Shown piece after piece: positions 59,203 through 64,000 of a stretch of DNA of 64,000 bases. This DNA comes from Amycolatopsis dendrobii. Its GTDB lineage: Bacteria > Actinomycetota > Actinomycetes > Mycobacteriales > Pseudonocardiaceae. Position 1 is the first letter of the stretch. Each line of letters begins with the position of its first letter. The notes under the pieces were generated by a model. The model ran no database searches and was not told the DNA's origin. It saw nothing but the letters and a program-made list of their open reading frames with translations. The position numbers were made by a program, and so were the translations under genes. The stretch spans positions 558,001 to 622,000 of the forward strand of contig NZ_JACGZW010000001.1 in assembly GCF_014145675.1 (NCBI RefSeq), given 5' to 3'.

Positions 59203-60279
59203 ATGAAGATCACCAGGAAGCTGTCCGTGCTCGCCGCGACGGCGGCGCTGGGCGCCGCGGGGCTGTCCGCGTGCTCGGTCGGCGGCGGGTCCTCGGACTC
59301 GGCCGCGGCCGCGACGAACGCGGTGTTCAGCGGCAACGAGCAGCTGATGCCGATGCGGCAGAAGTCGCACGACGCGTTGAAGGGCAAGAAGATCGCCTTC
59401 GTCCCGATTCTCTACAAGGGCTACAAGCTCACCGAGAACTGGGGCACCACGATGCAGCGCACCTTCGACAACCTGGGTGCGGACTTCAAGGTCTACGACT
59501 CGAACTTCAGCAGCGACCGGATGATCAACACGATCAACGACCTCATCGCGCGCAAGGCCGCCGACGTGCTCGTGCTGCAGAACCAGGACCTCGGGCTGCT
59601 CGACAACGCGGTGGACCGCGCGCAGAAGGCCGGGATCTACACCGTCATGCTGAACATGCCCTCCACCCGGCTCGGGGACGCGTTCGTCGGCGTCGACGTC
59701 TACGGCGCGGCCCAGTCGATCGCCAAGCGCGCGGTCTCGGACTGCAACTCCCGCAACGCCCCCAAGACCATCTCCATCATCGACGGCCCCGGCAACGACC
59801 CGGCCTCGATCCTGTGGGACCAGGGCATCAAGGACGTCGTGGAGAAGGAGGGCTACCACACCCTCGTCGCGCACTCGCAGTTCCAGAACGCGCAGGCGCA
59901 GGCCGCCGCCGAGTCGGTGCTGCAACAGCAGCAGGGCAAGGTGTGCGGCTTCATGGTCACCTTCGACCTGAACTCGGTCACCGTCGGGCAGACCGTCAAG
60001 GCCGCCGAAGGGCGCGGCCAGATCGTTCCGGGTTCGGTCGGCGTCTACACGCTCGACGCGGACAAGGACTGGTGCAACGCGCTCAAGCAGGGCGTGGTGA
60101 CCGCCTCGGCCGCCTACGACGTCCAAGGCATCGGGGCAGCCGGTGCGGTCGCGGTGCAGAACCTGCTCACCAACGGGGTCAAGCCGGGCGCCTCGCATTC
60201 GGTCGCGTACGTGTCGAGCACGGTCGTGGACAAGTCGAACATCGACCAGACCACCATCGCCTGCTACCAGAGCAAGTGA
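59203..60279 (+). CDS. Sugar-type ABC substrate-binding lipoprotein
   Basis: 358 aa. Lipobox LSAC with Cys24 and a Ser/Ala-rich linker, then the periplasmic-binding-protein type 1 fold of the ribose/xylose cluster: KIAFVPILYKGYKLTENW, DLIARKAADVLVLQNQDLGLLDNAVDRAQKAGIYTVMLNMP, FVGVDVYGAAQ and ISIIDGPGNDPAS. Outer-face lipoprotein that delivers substrate to the permeases. Aromatic/charged pocket residues cannot be assigned by eye, so the sugar identity is open. Confidence 0.92.
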   Translation: MKITRKLSVLAATAALGAAGLSACSVGGGSSDSAAAATNAVFSGNEQLMPMRQKSHDALKGKKIAFVPILYKGYKLTENWGTTMQRTFDNLGADFKVYDSNFSSDRMINTINDLIARKAADVLVLQNQDLGLLDNAVDRAQKAGIYTVMLNMPSTRLGDAFVGVDVYGAAQSIAKRAVSDCNSRNAPKTISIIDGPGNDPASILWDQGIKDVVEKEGYHTLVAHSQFQNAQAQAAAESVLQQQQGKVCGFMVTFDLNSVTVGQTVKAAEGRGQIVPGSVGVYTLDADKDWCNALKQGVVTASAAYDVQGIGAAGAVAVQNLLTNGVKPGASHSVAYVSSTVVDKSNIDQTTIACYQSK

Positions 60280-60295
60280 GCGAGGACGAGGCCTG

Positions 60296-62488
60296 ATGAC
60301 AACGTCGTCTCCGATGCGCCGCAGCGGTTTCCGTCCGCTGCGGCGCGGGCTGGACGCCTTCGGCATGACCGGAGGCCGTCCCACGGAAAGAATCGCCCGC
60401 TACCGCACCGTCTCGGATCTGTTCGAGAAGCGGTGGATGGAAGGCGCGGTGCCGCTGGTGCTCGCGCTCGCGCTGTGCGTCTACGTGATCGCCACGACCA
60501 ACGTCGGGCCTGCCAACGCGCCGCTGGTGCTCGACGAGGTGTCCGAGTACGGGCTGCTCGCGATCGGGCTGACCGTGGTGCTGGTGGGCGGCGGCATCGA
60601 CCTGTCGGTGGGGTCGATCGTCGGCTTCTGCGGGCTCGGCGCGATGGTCGCGGACCGGGTGTGGCTGTGGCCGACGGCCCTGGTCGTTCCGGCCGCGATC
60701 GTCGCGGGCGCGGTGCTCGGGGCGGTGAACGGGTACCTCATCGCGATCCTGCGGATGCGCCCGTTCATCACCACCCTGGTCACATTGATCGCCTTCGGCG
60801 GCGCGGCTTCGGTGCTGCAGAACGCGAACAGCACGCAGATCGGCGTCACGAAACCGTCGCTCGTCTGGGACTTCTTCAACGACGGCCGGATTCTGGGCAT
60901 CCCGACCGCGTGGTTCCTCTTCGCGGTGGTGCTGATCGTCGTGCACCTGGCGCTCACCCGGTCCCGCTGGGGCTGGTGGGTCACCGCGACCGGCTCGGAC
61001 CGCCGCTCGGCGCGGCGCAACGGCATTCCGGTCACCGCCGTGACGTTCTGGACCTACGTGCTGTCCGGCGCGCTTTCCGGAACAGCCGCGATCCTCACGT
61101 CGGCGCGACTGGCCCGGACCGACCCGAACGTCGGCAACAGCTGGGAGATCATCGCACTGACCGCGGTGGTGCTCGGCGGCGTCAGCATCAAGGGCGGCCG
61201 CGGTTCGGTGCTGCGCGCGGCGGTCGGCGTGGCGGTGGTGACGATCATCGAGCAGGCGACCGTCTCGGACGGCGCGCAAGGCTCGTACTACACCGTCATC
61301 CTCGCCGCCGTGCTGCTCGTGTTCACCGTGCTGGACCTCAAATGGGGCAAGTACCGGCAGCGCGCGGTGGAGAAGCTGAAGATCGACCCGGCCCGGCTCA
61401 GCCTCGGTCCGCTGGTCGACGTCACGCGACCGGGCACCGTCTGGTCGCTCAATCGTCGGCTCACCGACGCGCCGCCGGTCGGGCTCGGCAAGATCCGCGG
61501 CGCGGAGGACTGCGCGGTGGACGGCGAAGGCAACGTGTACTGCGGCGACCAGCGCGGCTGGGTGTGGCGGTTCCGCGGCCTGGACGACACCGAGGGCGAG
61601 ATTTTCTCGCGCACCGGCGGATTCCCGTGCGGACACGCGTGGGACGCCGAAGGCCGCCTGGTCGTCGCGGTCGGCGGCATGGGCATCTACCGCATCGGCG
61701 CCGACGGCGAACCCGAACTGGTCGCGAACAAGGTCAAGCGCAGCCCGCTGTCGCTGATCGACGATTCGGGACTGCGGGCGATCGACGACCTGGACATCGC
61801 GCCGGACGGCTCGATCTACGCCTCGGACTTCTCCACCCGCACGAACACCGCGGACTTCCTGCTTGAGCTGGTGGAATTCCGGCCGAACGGCCGGGTGATC
61901 CGGGTGACGCCCGAGGGCAAGACCGAGGTCGTGGTGTCGAACTACGTCTTCCCGAACGGCATCTGCACCGCGCACGACGGCGAGTCGATCCTGATCGCCA
62001 GCACCGGGCTGTGCCGCGTCGACCGGCTCTGGATCGCCGGGCCGAAGAAGGGGCAGCTGGAACCGGTGCTGGAGAACCTGCCCGGCTATCCGGACAACAT
62101 CAACCGGTCCTCCGACGGCAACTACTGGATGCCGTTGTGCGCCATGCGGACGCAGATGTCCGACCTGCTCGGCCGCTACCCGGCGGTGCGGCGGCGGATG
62201 ACCCGCGAGGCGGCGGTCGACAACTGGGTGGTGCCGCAGCTCAACACCTCCTGCGCGATCAAGTTCAGCGACCGCGGCGAGATCCTCGCCGTGCTGTGGG
62301 ACGAGACGATGGAGAACTACCCGATGGTGACCGCGGTGAAGGAACGCGACGGGCACCTGTACCTGTGCGGCGTCAGCAACAACCGGATCGGCAAGCTCGA
62401 ACTCGACCCGAGCGAGGTCGGCGACCTCGACCCGGCCGCCGTGCCGGGTACCGCCGGGGTCCGCGAGGCCGCGGAGGCGCTGCGATGA
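60296..62488 (+). CDS. ABC permease fused to SMP-30/strictosidine-synthase-like beta-propeller
   Basis: 730 aa. Residues about 1-350 form a full BPD_transp_2 permease (LLAIGLTVVLVGGGIDLSVGSIVGFCG, the coupling helix GSDRRSARRNGIPVTAVTF, VVLGGVSIKGGRGSVLRAAVGV). A basic linker (KWGKYRQRAVEKLK) on the cytoplasmic side leads in the same frame to a six-bladed propeller (about 395-720). Metal-site residues typical of the SMP-30/PON/SSL fold are present: Glu404 (GAEDCAV), Asn554 (FPNGIC) and Asp600 (YPDNI). The enzyme-like domain would face the cytosol beside the channel exit. ATG 60296 overlaps nothing; 16 nt after the binding-protein stop. Confidence 0.9.
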   Translation: MTTSSPMRRSGFRPLRRGLDAFGMTGGRPTERIARYRTVSDLFEKRWMEGAVPLVLALALCVYVIATTNVGPANAPLVLDEVSEYGLLAIGLTVVLVGGGIDLSVGSIVGFCGLGAMVADRVWLWPTALVVPAAIVAGAVLGAVNGYLIAILRMRPFITTLVTLIAFGGAASVLQNANSTQIGVTKPSLVWDFFNDGRILGIPTAWFLFAVVLIVVHLALTRSRWGWWVTATGSDRRSARRNGIPVTAVTFWTYVLSGALSGTAAILTSARLARTDPNVGNSWEIIALTAVVLGGVSIKGGRGSVLRAAVGVAVVTIIEQATVSDGAQGSYYTVILAAVLLVFTVLDLKWGKYRQRAVEKLKIDPARLSLGPLVDVTRPGTVWSLNRRLTDAPPVGLGKIRGAEDCAVDGEGNVYCGDQRGWVWRFRGLDDTEGEIFSRTGGFPCGHAWDAEGRLVVAVGGMGIYRIGADGEPELVANKVKRSPLSLIDDSGLRAIDDLDIAPDGSIYASDFSTRTNTADFLLELVEFRPNGRVIRVTPEGKTEVVVSNYVFPNGICTAHDGESILIASTGLCRVDRLWIAGPKKGQLEPVLENLPGYPDNINRSSDGNYWMPLCAMRTQMSDLLGRYPAVRRRMTREAAVDNWVVPQLNTSCAIKFSDRGEILAVLWDETMENYPMVTAVKERDGHLYLCGVSNNRIGKLELDPSEVGDLDPAAVPGTAGVREAAEALR

Positions 62489-63543
62489 GCCCGGTACTCG
62501 ACACCGTCAAGGAATGGATCAATCCGAACTGGGGCCGCGCCCGGACGGTGCCCCCGATGGACACCGGACTGCGGCCGAACCTTCGGCTCGACGGCGCGGC
62601 GGAGCTGCTGCCGGCGGGCGAGTACGAGCCGGACGACGTGGTCGTGACCGCCACGGGGTTGGTGTTCAGCAGCGGTAATCAGGTCTTCTCGGTGCGTGAG
62701 GACGAGGTGGCGCGGCTGGCTTCGTTCGGCAGCCCGGTGACGGCGCTGACCGTGCGAGACGAGCAGATCGTCGTGGCAGTCGAAGGACGTGGCCTGGTCT
62801 CGGTGGCGCGCTCGGGCGAAACCGAGGATCTGTGTACGGACGCACCGGTCACCGCCTGCGTGACTGCGCTCGCTACGGACGGCTCCGCGCTGCTGGCGAC
62901 TGTCGGCTCGACCAAAGTCGCGGAGTGGCCCCGTGCACTGGTCACCGGCGACCGGTCCGGACTGCTCGTACGGGTCGACGGCGCGCAGGCCGAAGTGGTC
63001 GCGGAGCGCCTCGCGTGGCCGTCGGGCGTCGGCATCGCCGAGGACGAAGTGCTCCTGTCACTGAGCCTGGACCATCGCGTGGAAGCGCGATCCGCGCCGG
63101 GCAAGCGAGGCCGGGCGCTGGGCTCGAACCTGCCCGTCTATCCGGGACGGGTGCACGTGGGCGGGGACGGCTGGTGGTTCGCCGCGCCCTACATTCGCAA
63201 CCGGGTGACCGAGCTGCTGCTCGACGAACCCGCGCTGCTGGCCGAGATGACCGAGAAGATCAGCCCGGACGAATGGTTCGTGCCGCGGCTGCGGGCGGGC
63301 GACCCGTTCACCGACACGATGCAAATGGGCCAGCTGCGCGTGCTCGGCGTCGTCAAGAGCTGGGCTCCGGCCCGGTCCTGCGGGCTGGTGTTCCGGATGG
63401 ACCCGACCGGCCGCGTCGCCGAGAGCGCGCACGCGAGGGTCGACAGCCCCCGGCACGGGGTCACGGGCCTGACTGTCCACAACGGACATGTGGTCGCGGC
63501 GGCGCGCGGCGGCCGGAACCTGCTGCGGCTGGAGGACGCATGA
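62485..63543 (+). CDS. Stand-alone SMP-30/SSL-like beta-propeller, degenerate metal site
   Basis: 352 aa, homologous to the propeller domain of the preceding fusion: YEPDDVVVTATGLVFSSGNQ, WPSGVGIAEDEVLLSLS, LPVYPGRVHVGGDGWWFAAP .. DEWFVPRLRAG .. CGLVFRMDPTGRV line up with it. The metal ligands are changed: Glu to Asp, Asn to Ser (WPSG), Asp to Gly (YPGR), so hydrolase activity is doubtful. No signal peptide, cytosolic. ATGA overlaps at both ends bind it to the fusion gene and the ATPase gene. It may be a regulatory or assembly partner of the fused domain. Confidence 0.85.
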   Translation: MSPVLDTVKEWINPNWGRARTVPPMDTGLRPNLRLDGAAELLPAGEYEPDDVVVTATGLVFSSGNQVFSVREDEVARLASFGSPVTALTVRDEQIVVAVEGRGLVSVARSGETEDLCTDAPVTACVTALATDGSALLATVGSTKVAEWPRALVTGDRSGLLVRVDGAQAEVVAERLAWPSGVGIAEDEVLLSLSLDHRVEARSAPGKRGRALGSNLPVYPGRVHVGGDGWWFAAPYIRNRVTELLLDEPALLAEMTEKISPDEWFVPRLRAGDPFTDTMQMGQLRVLGVVKSWAPARSCGLVFRMDPTGRVAESAHARVDSPRHGVTGLTVHNGHVVAAARGGRNLLRLEDA

Positions 63544-64000
63544 GCACGGTGTTGCGGCTGACGAACATCAGCAAGCGCTACAGCGGAACGTACGCGCTCG
63601 ACGGCGTGGACTTCGACGTGCGGCCGGGCGAAATCCACGCCCTGCTCGGCGAGAACGGCGCCGGGAAGTCCACCATGGTCAAGATCGTCTCGGGAGCGGT
63701 CGCGCACGATTCGGGCACGCTGGAGGTCGACGGGGTCGCGCGGGCGTTCACCACGCCGCGTGAATCGGTCGAGGCCGGGGTGGCGATGGTGTACCAGGAG
63801 GGCTCGCTGGTCGAGTCGATGACCGTCGCGCAGAACCTGTTCATGGGCGACGAGAAGGTGTTCAACAATCTCGGGCACCTGAACGTCGTCGCGCGCGAAC
63901 TGCTGGAATCGCACAACTTCCACATCCGCCCGGACGTCGCCGCGGGCGCGCTGGGCGTCGGGCAGAAGCAGATGGTGGAGATCGCCCGCGCGGTGCACCG
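63540..64000 (+). CDS. Sugar-type ABC transporter ATPase (partial, cut by window end)
   Basis: First 153 residues. ABC domain of the RbsA/MglA type: LRLTNISKRYSGTYALDGVDFDVRPGEIHALLGENGAGKST with Walker A GENGAGKST (37-45), Q-loop YQEGSLVE and the signature region GVGQKQMVEIARAV. Family members carry two ABC domains, so about 350 further residues are expected beyond 64000. Powers the two permeases. ATG overlaps the previous stop. Confidence 0.93.
   Translation, partial: MSTVLRLTNISKRYSGTYALDGVDFDVRPGEIHALLGENGAGKSTMVKIVSGAVAHDSGTLEVDGVARAFTTPRESVEAGVAMVYQEGSLVESMTVAQNLFMGDEKVFNNLGHLNVVARELLESHNFHIRPDVAAGALGVGQKQMVEIARAVH

Noticed and set aside
1..64000. CRISPR arrays, rRNA genes, complete insertion sequences
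   Set aside because: No regularly spaced direct repeats, rRNA core sequences, or transposase motifs with terminal inverted repeats were seen.

Overview
The window is a high-GC actinobacterial chromosome segment, most like Amycolatopsis or a close Pseudonocardiaceae relative. The evidence is strong codon bias, frequent GTG starts, ATGA/GTGA gene overlaps, actinobacterial families (DUF3090, SCO1664 family, DUF3097, MptB-type mannosyltransferase, F420-type oxidoreductase) and probable leaderless promoters. The genus is inferred from gene content and codon style, not from a marker gene.

Layout. 1-14 kb: a pseudokinase/WD40 membrane protein, an aldo/keto reductase, a FUSC membrane protein translationally coupled to a GH92 glycosidase, a GNAT, and a second, secreted GH92 with carbohydrate-binding and beta-helix-like repeats. 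14-23 kb: two methyltransferases, then M20 and M55 peptidases divergent from a complete Dpp/Opp-type peptide ABC transporter. 23-36 kb: an MptB-like mannosyltransferase, a Tat-secreted polysaccharide-lyase-like protein, an SDR/XRE pair, twin lipoproteins, an S9 peptidase/LD-carboxypeptidase/F420-oxidoreductase operon, and the DUF3090/SCO1664 pair followed by an aminoglycoside-phosphotransferase-like kinase. 36-45 kb: a second aldo/keto reductase, DUF3097, NfeD plus SPFH, VOC plus DHFR-like enzymes, an MFS/TetR divergent pair with a clear operator, an SGNH hydrolase and a CGNR regulator.

45-56 kb is accessory-looking. A 7-tRNA array (Tyr, Gly, Arg, Pro, Gln, Gln, Lys) in under 700 bp, several members with unusual core bases, is followed by a large HTH-STAND-WD40 protein of a type linked to prokaryotic immunity. 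A secreted I36 protease inhibitor comes next, then decayed genes: an amidase remnant, a CGNR-start remnant, an internally deleted ArsR gene with an intact promoter, and a frameshifted alpha/beta hydrolase. Intact genes between them are an SRPBCC protein, a pentapeptide-repeat protein, a LURP-one-like protein and a DesK-type two-component system.

56-64 kb: a nitroreductase with an AT-rich promoter dyad and a GAF-LuxR regulator divergent from an unusual sugar-type ABC operon: permease, lipoprotein binding protein, a second permease fused in frame to an SMP-30/strictosidine-synthase-like beta-propeller, a free-standing homologous propeller, and an ATPase cut by the window end. I regard this import-and-process operon and the tRNA array/STAND island as the most interesting parts. 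Convergent genes are often separated by perfect long hairpins without a T-tract, and at least ten starts have a TAnnnT-like hexamer 6-8 nt upstream.
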